From: Halicephalobus mephisto
Lineage: Eukaryota > Nematoda > Chromadorea > Rhabditida > Panagrolaimidae
Length of the DNA: 64,000 nt
Direction of reading: 5' to 3'
Assembly (NCBI GenBank): GCA_009193035.1
Contig: SWDT01000051.1
Span: 1-64,000, forward strand
Positions within the stretch are counted from its first letter, which is position 1. Each line of letters begins with the position of its first letter. The notes beneath the pieces were generated by a model that did not search any database, was not told where the DNA came from, and worked only from the letters and a program-made list of their open reading frames with translations. Of the stretch, positions 34,616 to 45,788 are shown one piece after another. The position numbers and the translations under genes were made by a program.

Positions 34616-37156
34616 TTATAAACAGCCATCTTTGCTCTCGATAAAATTAATCTTAGACCTTTCATGCCAAATCACTTCTCCCGTTCTCAAAGGTTTTCTG
34701 TAGGTCGTCTGGATTTTGACTACTTCCACTTCTTGCTTCGGATACTTGCACATTTTGTAAGTGGGACAGTGTAAAAGATTATTTTTGGCAACTTGAAGAA
34801 CAATATTGTAATAGCATTTAAATATTAGATGGTGGAATAACTTAAAGTCGGGGTAATTTGAAGGGTCCTGAAAAGAGCATTATAAAATACAAATTTTACG
34901 GAATTGTCTTGAAACGAATTTCCAAAATCCAGAAATCTCTAGAATCTTAGTTTCAATGAATTTCAAAAAGCTTCATAAGTTTCTAGAAGATTTCAGAAAC
35001 TTTTGGACAGAATTATAGTTATCCAAAAATGATCAAAAACTCACAAATTCAAATTCATGTCTTCTGAAGAACTTTTTCAAGTTTTTTTCCATAGTTTCTC
35101 CATCGATGAATTCTGTCAAGTTCCCAATTATCTTCTTTTTTTCTTTTACTTCATCTCCTCCATAGGTAAGATTGTGAATATGTAAAATAATAGCAGATGT
35201 TTCATCCACCGTAATTTCTTTGAATTTACTTCTTTCTGCAGACATCAGCTTATGAATCCAAACTCCAGCGACCCTCTCTGGCTTGACAACGACCTTTCTA
35301 TCAGGAAGTCTCATATTATATCCTATTTCATTCGTGACTCTTTCGAGACTGAATTTGTTCTTTTTTGTAAATGCCGTAGGGAGAAATGAATCTAATCTTT
35401 CTATTGAAAAAGATCCAGCAAGAGGATTGAGATTTGCAAGTTTCTGGAATTCTGAAGCAAAAGAACCCGATCTGGGACCGACCAAGACGTCATCCCAGTC
35501 CGTGAAAGCAATGAATTCTGCAGATTCTTTGAATTCATAGAGACATTCGTGAGAATTAGTCATCTGGTTCGAGTACTCTGTTTCTGCATCAGGATCATAC
35601 GGAAGGGAATTCTGAAGATCACCACATTTCTAAGAAAATTAAAAAGAAACTCACTGTCTGAGGAGCCTTGTAACCGTGTCGAATCGTCATCAACCCGTCT
35701 TTCTCGTACAATTTCATCAACTCCAAGACTTGCTTCAGTGCGCAATTCACATAAGCGACAACCAAATCTCCTCCGTGGAGTCTGAAGGTCTCCATGGCGA
35801 AGAGCAGCAAAGCCCAGTCATCGAAGGCAATCATCCGGCTCATACAGCTCACGAATGATCTTTTTTTCCGATCGGGACGGGTGATCGAGAACTTTAAAAA
35901 CTACTGTATTATATAAATTAAAAATGATGTTTGTTTCAAAATTGTGTGAATATACATTTTTAGAATTTCAAATTTAGATGGTTTTGAAAATTTCTGAATA
36001 TTATTTAAAATTTTAATAGTTTAATGATTTTAGAAATTTTAGTAAAATTCTGAAATGTTTCAATAATTTTTATAAAATTTCAAAAAGTTCCGGAATTTTC
36101 TATCAGAGTTTGAAATTCTTCAGAATCCTCATAAATTTAAATATTAAATTTTTCCAAGATGAACTGACCTCCTTGAATTCGGTCATTTCGAATTCCTTGT
36201 TCTTCATTCCTATCTCGTAAGAAAGAGTCTCGGCAAAGTTCCTCGAAAAAGAACAGACAAGTCTGAACAAAATCAGTCTACATTGCTTTGGGCTGAGAAC
36301 CACCTCCTGGACCCTTCCCCTGGTCCATTCAGTGCTTCCATCGACCAATTTTCGACGACATGCGAACTTCATCTGTTTGTATCTGTGTTTCTCTCCATTA
36401 AATAAGGTAACTACTGTAGGATAATCGAAACTAAAAAATCCATTATCATAAGATAGAAAAATATCGTTTCGAAATTTTTTCAAAAAGAATTTTTAGAATT
36501 TGTTAGAAATTAAAATAACCTAAGTGATAATTTTGTTCTACAATTATTATTTTGTAATTAAATTCTTAGAAATAAATTCTAGTTGAATATATTTATGATT
36601 TTTCTATAGTTAACGATCCAAATTTAGAGTAGAAATTTGACTTTTTCGTACTGAAACAACTTTTGATTCGAAAAATTCAAATAAATTCTAACTATTAATT
36701 TAGGTAAGATAATTTTTCGGAGAAATTTTTGTTATCTTAGTACGAAAAATCCAAATTTTGATGGTTAACTTTAATTCTGAACTTTGATGAAACAGAATTT
36801 TGGAAACTTTTAAATTACAGTCATATGAAATCTCAAGTCTCGGTTGATCTTCGAAGGATAATAAGTATAAATCCCAGAATCCATAGGTACTCAGAAAATC
36901 CCGACTAACACTACAGTATCCCACCGAAAACAATTTTTTGTAAACATAAAATTTAAAATTCTAATTCTTACTTCTTAGATTCTTCGTAGAAAAAACTTTT
37001 AATAATAAATAAATTTTTTTCTTCATTTTTGGTTCTGTTGTCGTTCAAAAATATAGCAGGATTAAAATTAATTAATTTAATAAATAAAAGAAATAATAAA
37101 ATTGGAATAATTGAGATCTTAAAAATATCCGACCATCGTAAAATTAAAAATTTCAT
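34616..37156 (-). CDS. glycosyltransferase family 92 (DUF23) protein
   Basis: Six exons join in phase: 37156-36972, 36910-36770, 36430-36169, 35891-35655, 35611-35045, 34867-34616; 547 residues. An N-terminal membrane anchor (ISIIPILLFLLFIKLINF) suggests a Golgi type II protein. The catalytic part shows SFVSCMSRMIAFDDWALLLF, ALKQVLELMKLYEKDGLMTI, NSHECLYEFKESAEFIAF, the DxD site TDWDDVLVGP, and a C-terminal cysteine pair (HCPTYKMC). This order is that of GT92, which in C. elegans includes GALT-1, a galactosyltransferase acting on core fucose of N-glycans. The N-terminal third is poorly conserved, so the first two junctions are less certain than the last four. Substrate is unknown. It converges with the DUF273 gene across a 1.2 kb spacer. 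Confidence 0.85.
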
Positions 37157-37724
37157 TTAAAAACAAAAATCAACGGACAAAATTGAAGAATATCTTATTT
37201 AAGAAATGACATTCGAAAAAGATAAACAACAAAATATTTGATCCTCGATTAGATTACCTCATTCAATTTTGGAAGAAAATCATATTTGGAACTTCTTCAT
37301 TTTAAGGTTATATCCATGTAAGAAATCCAAATTCATAAAAGATATCGAAAATTTGATTTAATTTTATTGAAGATTTTTCTAAAATAAGAAAATTAAAGAA
37401 ATTCACAAATCGAAGTTTTTTGAAATAAAATTAACTTTATAAATGTAAGCAATATAAAAATACACATAATTTCAAAATAATATTAAAGGAAATAAAATTC
37501 TTGAAAAATTATAAACTTTAAAGTTTTTCAAAAATAAAGTTTCAAATTTTGTGAATATTTATTAAATTACTTAAAAATGAACTTTTGAATCCTTCTCAGA
37601 ATGAATCTTTAAACTTTCTAAGCATAAATATTCTTCTTATTAGTTAATTTTTTAATTAAAATAAAAAATCTAACCAATTAGTGGATTCGTTTTTTTTTAA
37701 ATTATGGTTTCTGTTGTGAACACA

Positions 37725-38110
37725 TAGTCCCCATGACCAGAGATATTCAGAATACCGAAAATTCAACAGTCCCTTTTCTCCACTGAGGAGTATAAAAGGG
37801 AACACTTCGGTGTATCGGTGTGTTCTCCTCGGGTGTAGTTCTGATATTAATAATATTGTTCCTATTTTTGTATTATGTCTTATTGTTAAGTAAAGACATA
37901 ACAGTTCCAATATCTGTTGGGATAGAAAATTAGATTAGAAAAAAGTTCTCGAGATAGCTTGCAAATAAGAGAGAGTGGAGTACTGTAAGGACTGAGTGAG
38001 ACTCTCGGTTTTACTGTATTAAGATTATTATATAAACTATATCCTTGTCTTAATGTTCTAGTAAATATTATTAATATACTTCTGTTTTCTATTTTGACAA
38101 TATTTAATCC
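37725..38110 (+). mobile_element. LTR-like element with TATA box
   Basis: The first half (GAGGAGTATAAAAGGGAAC, then TATTAATAATATTGTTCC) matches 30895-31035; the second half (TGTTGGGATAGAAAATTAGA, GAGATAGC, GAGTACTGTAAGG) matches 9656-9810. So a composite repeat of some 390 bases exists here, and its halves occur separately elsewhere in the window. A retroelement terminal repeat plus adjoining internal sequence is the simplest reading. No protein-coding part was seen nearby. Confidence 0.45.
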
Positions 38111-38466
38111 TGTTGTTTGAATATTGGTAAATTTTGAGTCGTAACAAGTTTTTTTATACTTAATTTTACAAATATCAACTTTTAAATAAATATTTAAAAA
38201 TTGTCCAAAGATGATCCAACTTGTTCGTCATTCAAACTTTATATACTTAATTGAGAAATTTTTTATAATAGAAATGCAAAGATTTAGTTGTTATTTCTAT
38301 TATCAGAAATTTGCAGTTTCTGTTCTAGGATTGACTTTTGTGATAACTTATCGATCATTGGGCTTGTTAAATTAGTTCATTACAAGTACCCAATCATCAT
38401 TATTTTTTGATTGATTGATTCTTCTGGAAATATTTGTAAAATATTAAATTCATTCTTTGTGTCAAA

Positions 38467-40347
38467 ATGAACGTGGAATATTGTTGGGGCCGTGAATGCA
38501 AATTAAGATGGGGATTCAATGAATTTTCGAATCAGTTGATATCCATTGAAGAAGAATCTTTTAAAGTTACATCACAAAACAAGATTGATTGGTCTTATGA
38601 AGTTTTCAGTTTGTCATCAACTGCTATTCCATATTGGGCAAGTTTTTTTTGTTAAGCAAATTTACGATGAACATTTTAGAAATTCATAAACCTTTATTTA
38701 GAAAAGAGTTGCCAAAAATTGATGGATTTCTACATCGTCTTTGATGATCATGAATACTGGGAAGTTGATTGTCATCTTTCAAGAAGAAGGAGAAAATTCG
38801 AAAATCTCCCAAAATATCTGGAAAACCATAGTCACATTGTCAGAGAAATCGGTTATGGTGCGGATTTGTGTGTTCAGTTTCCAAAAAACGGATTTCCAAC
38901 AAAAGATGAGGTAAGATTTATCAACATAGATCCCATATATCAATAGAGAATTGATCCTAATTTAATTTGATTTTTCAAAAGATGTTACACAATCAGTAAT
39001 CCTGATAACCTGAAAAATAATTTTTTCGGTAGTAAATTATGCAGATATTTGAATCACTTTTATATACAGTCGAACTTGGATATAAGATACCCCCTTGAGA
39101 CCGGCCAAAGCGTATGTTATAACAAAAAATATATTACATCAGGGGTAAATTTGAAGACAGACTAACCAAATTCACTCCCTTATACCGTATGCTGTAATCC
39201 GAAATATATTATAGCGGGGATATCTATATCCAAGTTCTACTGTGCTTATTTTACCAGAAAATTCTTTTAGGTAATAAAGTTATTTGAAAATAGGCACTTT
39301 AATGAAGTTCAAAAGAAAGTAAAATGCCGAATTTTACTGAACTACAATCAAGTCGAAGAATGGACTCTGGAACAACTTTTGAAGTATATGAAAGACCTTG
39401 AGGGAAAAAAATATTCTGGATACGATATTCCTGTTGCTTTTGGATATGAAACATTGGATCAGAAAATTCGGAAAGTTGTCATTAACAATCAAGATGAATT
39501 TGGCCAATTCCTCTCAAAACTCTACATTGTTTGCCGAAAAATTGAAATGAAGATGAAAAAGGCTGGGTATCCGTATGTGTTTCAAGATGAGGAATCAAAA
39601 GAAAAGTCATTTTCCCAAACTTGTTTTAACCTCGAGAACGCAAAAAAAGATTATAAATCAATGAACAGAAACAACTTTTTGGAAATGTATCCGGTGTTAA
39701 AAAGACTCTTCTTCTGTTACATTGATTACATTAGACATTCAATGGAATTTGTAAGCAACATTGATGAAGGAGACTATCTTCCAGGGACATATGAGGAAAT
39801 TAAACATTGGCTCCAAAAACTGAATGAATGGTTTCCAATGAAAGTGAATGGAGAATGGATCGATTGCATGGGTTCCTTCATTGCAATTCCTCCCGGTTAT
39901 GAACAAATTGCTGAAATATTGAAGAAAACAGTCAAATTCAATGATGATGTAGTGATCATTGACGATGGAGTTGATGAACCTTACATCGGAGACGAGAACA
40001 ATAAGATTTTATTCGGATTTGTTGATATGAAAGGAGCTAAAGCAGGTGAAATTTCAGAGAGCTTAATATTGAAATCGGACTGTCCAAAAGACTGCACAAC
40101 AGCTTTGAAGAATTGGATTTGCACCAAATGTGGACAATTCGTCAGAAGCATGTTAAATTCCACTGGACAGCAGTTCTTATTGTGCTCTTGTGGATCAAAG
40201 AAATACAGAGAAAGATTTTTCACATGTCATCATCGAAGTCATTGGTTTTTAGCGAATAATTGCCATAATTTTCTTCAAAGATATATGAACAGTCCAATGA
40301 AAGCACGAATCCGAAGATCCTCATCGTTGTCTTCTGTCATCTCTTAG
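38467..40347 (+). CDS. unknown nematode-type protein with zinc-ribbon-like tail, paralogue 2
   Basis: Exons 38467-38641, 38702-38910 and 39271-40347 join in phase; 486 residues. It matches the minus-strand gene at 23.7-25.3 kb through FDDHEYWEVDC, KKVKCRILLNYN, DEFGQFLSKLYIVCRKIEMK, KSMNRNNFLEM, NIDEGDYLPGT, WFPMKVNGEW, CMGSFIAIPPG and FGFVDMKGA. The tail carries WICTKCGQFV, LLCSCGSKKY and CHHRSHW, a plausible four-cysteine zinc knuckle plus a Cys/His-His cluster, ending in a Ser-rich stretch. No signal peptide or membrane segment. The first donor (GCAA|GTTTTT) is weak and was chosen because it alone preserves frame. Intron 2 carries a transposon-like insertion. Family and function not recognised. 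Confidence 0.8.
39066..39243. mobile_element. MITE-like element in intron
   Basis: Ends are near-perfect inverse repeats: ACAGTCGAACTTGGATATA at the left and TATATCCAAGTTCTACTGT at the right (17 or 18 of 19 positions). It is 178 bases, noncoding, inside intron 2 of paralogue 2 and absent from the matching intron of paralogue 1, so it inserted after the duplication. A clear target duplication was not found. CAGT...ACTG ends resemble pogo/Tigger-type elements. Confidence 0.65.
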
Positions 40348-40944
40348 ATGAGAAAAGTGAAGAAAAAATCACACATGTTCTACAAAATTCTAAACATCTG
40401 TTTTTTAGTGAATTTATTCGGGAAAATATCTGTTAGTATTTGAATGCAACTAGCTGGATGGATCGTTATCATTGATTAAGTAATTTTACTGTAAATCTTT
40501 TAGAAGTTAATGAAAATATATAAATTTAATTATTTCAATTTTCATATTTCTAAACTATACCCATAATCATGAATGAAATCCTTCTTTAGCCTTCTGTTAG
40601 CATCACTAAATAAAACTAAGACAATACAAAAAAAACAAAGGAAAATAACAAACATTTACCTTTAACTACAGTATCTTCCGAAAAGTCGTATTTTTCGATT
40701 GATGAATAAATGTAGAACTAAAGTACTTTTGAAGAGAAATTATGAAAGAAAAATCTCAAATAGTTGAATCCAATGTTTTTAATAAATTTTTTGAAAACAA
40801 TCTACAGTAAAGAAATCTCAACGGTGTACTGTAACTTCATCGATAATTAGTATTTGATAGATTTTAGAATTTGAAACATATATTAAACAAATATTACTAC
40901 AACTGATGTAATTTACATTAATAATGTTTAATTTCTTCATCAAT

Positions 40945-41185
40945 GCACACAAGAATGAGTACATGGTATTCAACTTGTCGATATATTAAGTTGATATTGA
41001 TACAATATACTTAATGTATCAATGAATTATAACAGTTCTGATTTATCAAATATATTACATTCAGCGTATTAATACACTATGTTAATATTGGGTACATTGT
41101 ATTAAATGTATCGCCGCATTAAAACGGTTCTGATTTACTAAACACATTAGAACCGTTTTGATGTGCTCTTTTTTGTGTACCAGGT
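40945..41185. repeat. AT-rich repeat with weak inverted ends
   Basis: From CACACAAGAATGAGTACATGG to TGATGTGCTCTTTTTTGTGT. The interior repeats AACAGTTCTGATTTATCAAA and AACGGTTCTGATTTACTAAA, each followed by ACATTAGA or ATATTACATT. The spacers between MITE copies at 54735-55073 share TCTGATT-TACTAGATACATTAGA. Probably a relative of those mobile sequences. Confidence 0.4.
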
Positions 41186-41196
41186 GTATTTTGACT

Positions 41197-41440
41197 TATA
41201 TTTATTCAAATATATAAAAGCAATCTAAAGAAGTTATAAGTTGTCTGATTCGTCGAAATATAGTTGTTAAAGAAAGATTAGTTGATTCTACTTTGTAAAC
41301 CCAGATTTAAATGCTTAAAGACTATTGCTCAATATCCTTTTCATTTAGAAACTTCATGTAGTCTATTTAGCCAATGTACAAAATGATTTTTTATCCGTCG
41401 TAAATAACAGAATTTAAATACTCATTGGAAAAATTAAAAT
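41197..41440 (+). repeat. dispersed TATA-containing repeat, copy 2
   Basis: Matches 9838-10095: TTATATTTATTCAAATATATAAAAG, then a GTCTGATTCGTCGAAATATAGTT segment, then TTTTTATCCGTCGTAAATAA. Noncoding. Confidence 0.45.
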
Positions 41441-41636
41441 TCTCAAAACGATTCTTTTTTATCTTCAAAAAATAAATCAATCTGAACAAATTAGGAATCT
41501 AGCAAGTCATAATATTGTACTCTCTTTACTTTTCAAACACAAACACTCAAGAACATCCGGAGGGTATACTGTCTCAAAAAAATAGTTCATTTTAATTTTT
41601 ATTTAAAGTTAGAAAACAAATTTCTATTTAGTTACA

Positions 41637-41780
41637 ATGATTCAAGATCCATCTGAGGATACCGAAATCCTCCTTGAAAATCTCATACAAAAATTAGAGC
41701 AATATTCAGGAGAACCTTTACGGAAATCTCTAGCCCCTGACCTCAAGTTTCTATGGAGTAACTTCAATATTTTAAGATGA
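41637..41780 (+). CDS. possible 47-residue protein or first exon
   Basis: A short frame begins ATG ATT CAA GAT and ends TGA. It starts five bases after TTTCTATTTAG, an acceptor-like signal placed as in trans-spliced nematode mRNAs. The product (MIQDPSEDTEILLENLIQKL at the start, SLAPDLKFLWSNF near the end) is acidic and helix-prone, and stands out in composition from the AT-rich flanks. No family recognised. It could be a real small protein or a first exon whose partner I could not place. Confidence 0.35.
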   Translation: MIQDPSEDTEILLENLIQKLEQYSGEPLRKSLAPDLKFLWSNFNILR

Positions 41781-42023
41781 GTCTTGAACTATTTTAATTG
41801 AATAAAAAATTAACTTTTTAATTTAAATAAAAAATCAATACAAAAGATGTTATATATACTGTACTTTCAAAACTAACTTATTCATTCCATTTTCTAAATT
41901 TTAAAATCCCGCCTTGGCAATTTGGTAAAAAATTTCACCTCTCCTTTTCATAGATGCTTGAAGTCTTTCATTTTATTCACGTAAGACATTAGATTGCCCG
42001 ATAATAACTACATAACATCTATC

Positions 42024-42665
42024 CTAGTTCTCAAAGAAAGAAAGGCGCCAATCCTGGAACCGACGATAGTCCTTACGGAGTTTGCAATCATCAGGCAGTG
42101 ATTTCAAGACCTCGGCGGCTTCTTTTTGGTAATCACGGTAGGGTTTGATTTCAGTTTTAGGATGGACAGACTCGTGGACATGGAGTTTGCTGAAGTAACC
42201 CATAGGGGGACGTTGAACATTCAACTTCTCCGCAACACAGGCATCCATGTAACGTTGTTCCTCACGGCATCTACGGTTTGAATACGTAAGTTTTGAAAAC
42301 TTGAATATGCTTACCTTGAAATGTACAGTTTTCCAGTTTTACGGTCGATACAATCGGCGTACTTGGTGGCTTCATCGTAGCAAGTCTTCTTCAGCGATTG
42401 TAGGAATTTGACGCCACAGGCAGTGACTTCACGACCTTCTTTCAGGGTTTTACGAGGATCTTCCAACTCTTGACGACGAAGCATGAATTCCTGAAATTAA
42501 AAGTCATTAACTTCACGAAAAGTCGAAACAAACTTTGATTTCGTCTTCACAGTGGCGAGCCATATATGGACCGACAGCTTTTAACCAAGGAGTCGACAGA
42601 GTAATGTCCTGAGGAACCGTGAGCTCCTCGTCACTCGGCATAGGAGTGTCGTTGGTGATGGACAT
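42024..42665 (-). CDS. NDUFA8: NDUFA8, accessory subunit of mitochondrial complex I
   Basis: Exons 42665-42534, 42490-42315 and 42270-42024 in phase; 184 residues, the usual size. The ATG follows TTAATTTCAG by five bases, a likely trans-splice site. NDUFA8 is an intermembrane-space subunit on the P module of NADH:ubiquinone oxidoreductase, folded through twin CX9C motifs and imported by the Mia40 route. Matching blocks: KAVGPYMARHCEDEIKEFML, LKEGREVTAC, KYADCIDRKTGKLYISRCRE, DACVAEKLNVQRPPMGYFSK. The second CX9C pair is complete (Cys-x9-Cys twice). In the first pair the two inner cysteines are Arg (EFMLRR) and Thr (DPRKT), leaving only the outer cysteines. No targeting presequence, as expected for CX9C proteins. 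Confidence 0.9.
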
Positions 42666-42719
42666 CCTGGCTGAAATTAAGGATCAAACATTCATAACCA
42701 TCAATAATCTATGAAATCA

Positions 42720-43300
42720 AAGAATATAGGCTATAAAACGCGAATTAATATATGAAAAAATAAAAAAAGATAAATTTTTCAATAGAGTTTAATCGAACGA
42801 AAAATACGAATATTGGAAGAGATTTTCCTTTTAAAACTAAAGAATACCGAAGAATACAGATCATAGAATACGAATTGACATAGAAGTCAGAGAAAAGAAG
42901 TTGATATAAAAGAAATATTTTTAACAAAGATATAACCTGAATGAAAAGCGAGAATATTAGGGGAAATTTCCTCTTCAAAATTCATAATTTTAGAAAAAAC
43001 CAAAGAATAGAGATTATAGAATATAAATTGATATATGAACAAAAAAGAAAATTTATATAAACCAAAATCCTTTGACAAAAATAAAACCATAGAGAACAAA
43101 AAGTGGAAATATTTGACGGACATTTTCCCTTCAAAACCCGTAATTTGGGGGAAAATCGAAGGACAAACACTGTAGAACACGAATTGATATATAAACAAAA
43201 AAGAAAATTTACATAAATCGAAATCCTTTGATAAAGATAAAGCTCGAACGAACACAAGGTGTGAATATTTGGCGGACATTTTCCCTTCAAAACCCGTAAC
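42720..43300. repeat. diverged tandem repeat, period about 160
   Basis: Four units, each reading roughly GAATACGAATTGATATATGA, then an A-rich middle, then GAATATTNGNGGANATTTTCC and CTTCAAAACCCGTAA. The last two (about 42985-43140 and 43145-43300) are the most alike, with the ones to the left more decayed. They lie just upstream of NDUFA8. The open frames read here on the minus strand are repeats of the same unit, not genes. Confidence 0.65.
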
Positions 43301-43667
43301 TGCAGGGAAAACGGTCTCTCCTGTTTGCTTGGCTCGTTCTCTTGTCGTTTTTTTCTTTTTGTTTGGCCGCGACTCCGTTGCGATTCGTACACGATTTTTT
43401 TTCTGATTTCTTCCACATCGAATTCTGAATTAAAAACAAATTAAACTTTCTCTTACCTATGTTCATTAAACGACAATGTTTAGTAAATTCCCGAATCTAG
43501 TAAAAAGTGATAAATTTGGAACTAGGTTTATTGATTCGTGATTCATCAGATTTTCATTGATAATTTTTCCGAATTTTGTATTTATATTTTTTTTTGTCGT
43601 TTACCATGTGGAGTACGTGGTTGTTGTGTAGTTGATGGTGGGTTTTTTAGGTTTGCCAGTTTTCAGA

Positions 43668-44989
43668 ATGGCGATGGGTCCCGAGGAGGAGCCGTTGTTA
43701 TCAGGAAGTTTGTCGGAGAGCCAGAATCTCTCCCATGCCGGCACCACCGTCTCCGTCGACCCTGAACAGGCCGCGAGTGTCACTGAGGCTACTGTAGACA
43801 ACGGTGAGTTTGAACTTTCGAAAATAACTGAATTCATATATGAAAATTTAGGACCATCTGTCACATGTCGTGTTTGCGAATTCGAAATTCCTCTTGAAGG
43901 AAGAACGATGAACCATGTTGTTAGATGTGGAAACTGTAACGAAGCAACTCCTATCCGTGCTGCTCCCCCTGGCAAGAAGTACGTCCGTTGCCCGTGTCAT
44001 TGCCTCCTGATCTGCAAGGCTTCCTCCAGCAGAATCGCCTGTCCACGTGAAAATTGCCGTCGTGTCATCACCCTCGGTCCCAGCGGTCCCGTCGGAACCG
44101 CCATCCGAGCCCCTGCAGGAACTTGCCGTGTCCAATGCTGTGAATGCCAAGAGATATTCATGTTCAACACCCTCAGCAACACCGCAGCCAACTGTCCTCA
44201 TTGCCGAACTTCGTCATCCGTCGGAACCCGGTATAAAAGAACCCGAGCTTTGATTCACTTCATATTCCTCTTCATGTTCCTCTGCCTTAGTATTGGATTC
44301 ACCGTAAGTTTTTTGACCAGTAATCATCATTTAACAGGGGTGTTGAAAGTAATCAAAAATACAGAGTCGTAAAATTCCGGAATTTTGTAATTTCGGAGCG
44401 CTATTAGTTGGTTACATATACAGAAGCAAATTTCGAGATTAACAAAGATAAAATTTGAATTCTTACAATATATCAAAATAATAATATTACTGTATTTCAA
44501 TGCATGTTGAATAATCTAAATTTTATGTGGAAAATTTTCAAAATCAACTTCATGAAAAAGTTTAAATTTTTTATCCGATTTTTGAGATTTTTTAATTTTT
44601 TATAAATTATCAATTTTTTATTAAATTCATACTGCAAAAATTGACCAATTTTTATAATATGGATGAATTTTAGAATTTTATATAAAATAGGAACTTGCTC
44701 AAAAATGATTTTTTTTATGTTAACCAATTTTTTCGCATGAGTATTGATAAGCGAGAAAACGGGAAAAAAGATCAAAAATTAACACCTAATTTTTCAATGA
44801 AATGAAATTTGCCCATTTTTGTTAAATTTGAAAATTTTTACATTTCAGATCTCGTTGACTAAATCCACTAGTCATAGTGTGTTTTTCATCGTTACAACAG
44901 TGGCTTTTTATATTTCTGCGTTATTTTTCCTTGTAAAATTTGTTTATTACATGAGGATGAAGGTGAGTCAAGTACTAGGTCCAGTATGA
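43668..44989 (+). CDS. PIP4P/TMEM55-type phosphatidylinositol-4,5-bisphosphate 4-phosphatase
   Basis: Exons 43668-43803, 43852-44303 and 44849-44989; 242 residues. The ATG (MAMGPEEEPLLSGS) sits two bases after TTTTCAG, a likely trans-splice site, and the acidic-dileucine EEEPLL suits lysosomal sorting. Blocks: VTCRVCEFEIPLEGRTMNHV, CGNCNEATPIRAAPPGKKYV, RCPCHCLLICKASSSRIACP (containing the CX5R phosphatase-like motif), CRRVITLGP, CPHCRTSSSVG, then two membrane helices. The family acts at endosomes and lysosomes on PI(4,5)P2; catalytic activity is debated for some members. The 48-base segment 43804-43851 has GT-AG ends but is also in frame, so it could be retained (258 residues). A further in-frame stretch, 45002-45193, may be an alternative last exon. 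Confidence 0.9.
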
Positions 44990-45306
44990 GGTCATCCTTA
45001 ATCACGACTTCATCACGTGTTGGAAGATAATGCTGATGTTACTTGTCGATCATGTATATTAATGACGCCTTATTCAACAACTCACTTTTTATTAATCTGT
45101 CCTCATCGACCTAGTTCACAATTATTGAAAACAAATTGGTTACTTCCTCAAAACGGTTTATTTGGCTCTTTGGATTTACAGTGTAACGTATAAAAATGTA
45201 TATTTAATTCAGAATCATTGTCAATGGAAAAAAAGTTTTTTTGAAGGTTGAAAACCTTGTATTTTTTATTTTTTTAAGTTTATTTTTTATTTTAGAGAAT
45301 TTTGAG

Positions 45307-45739
45307 ATGTCTGGTAGTGGTTTTGAAGTTGTTCTTTCTGAAGTTTCGGGTTTCGATGAAGTCACGGCTAAACTTGATGGACGTGATTCTGAAAGTAATC
45401 CTACTGTAGTTTATTACTGTGGAAATCGTACTGATAATAAGTCATGGTGTCCGGATTGTGTGAAATCTGACGAAATTTTGACTGAAGTTTTGAAAGAAAT
45501 TGAAGAAAAAAAACTTTTAAATCACAATGTGAAATTGATTACATGTTTTGTTGGAAATCGTGAACAGTAAGATTTTTAATTTTTTTAAAATAATTACTAT
45601 TTTTAGATGGAAAAATCCAAATAACGATTTTCGGAAAATTGGAATTAAATCTATTCCGACTTTTGCTCGTTTTGGAAGAAAAAACATCGATGATTCTGAC
45701 GTCACTTTTGAGAATATTAAGGATTTTTTAATTAATTAA
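45307..45739 (+). CDS. TXNDC17: TXNDC17-like thioredoxin-domain protein
   Basis: Exons 45307-45566 and 45607-45739 with a 40-base intron; 130 residues including MSGSGFEVVL at the start. The acceptor-like TTTTAG eight or nine bases before the ATG suggests trans-splicing. The thioredoxin fold is marked by KSWCPDCVKSDEIL (WCPDC active site of the TRP14/TXNDC17 group, not WCGPC), a cytosolic disulfide reductase acting on cystine, protein persulfides and selected phosphatases. The second exon holds WKNPNNDFRKIGIKSIPTFA with the cis-proline. Length is close to the human protein (123). It ends 50 bases from the end of the convergent small cysteine-rich gene, so the two 3' ends are very close. Confidence 0.94.
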
Positions 45740-45788
45740 TATCACAGGTGTCGGGTAACGAATTTTATTTTCGATATATGGATTTTCA

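Noticed and set aside
42745..43416. Three overlapping minus-strand frames
   Set aside because: They are translations of the 160-base tandem repeat, with repeated Phe/Tyr-rich units and no supported start.
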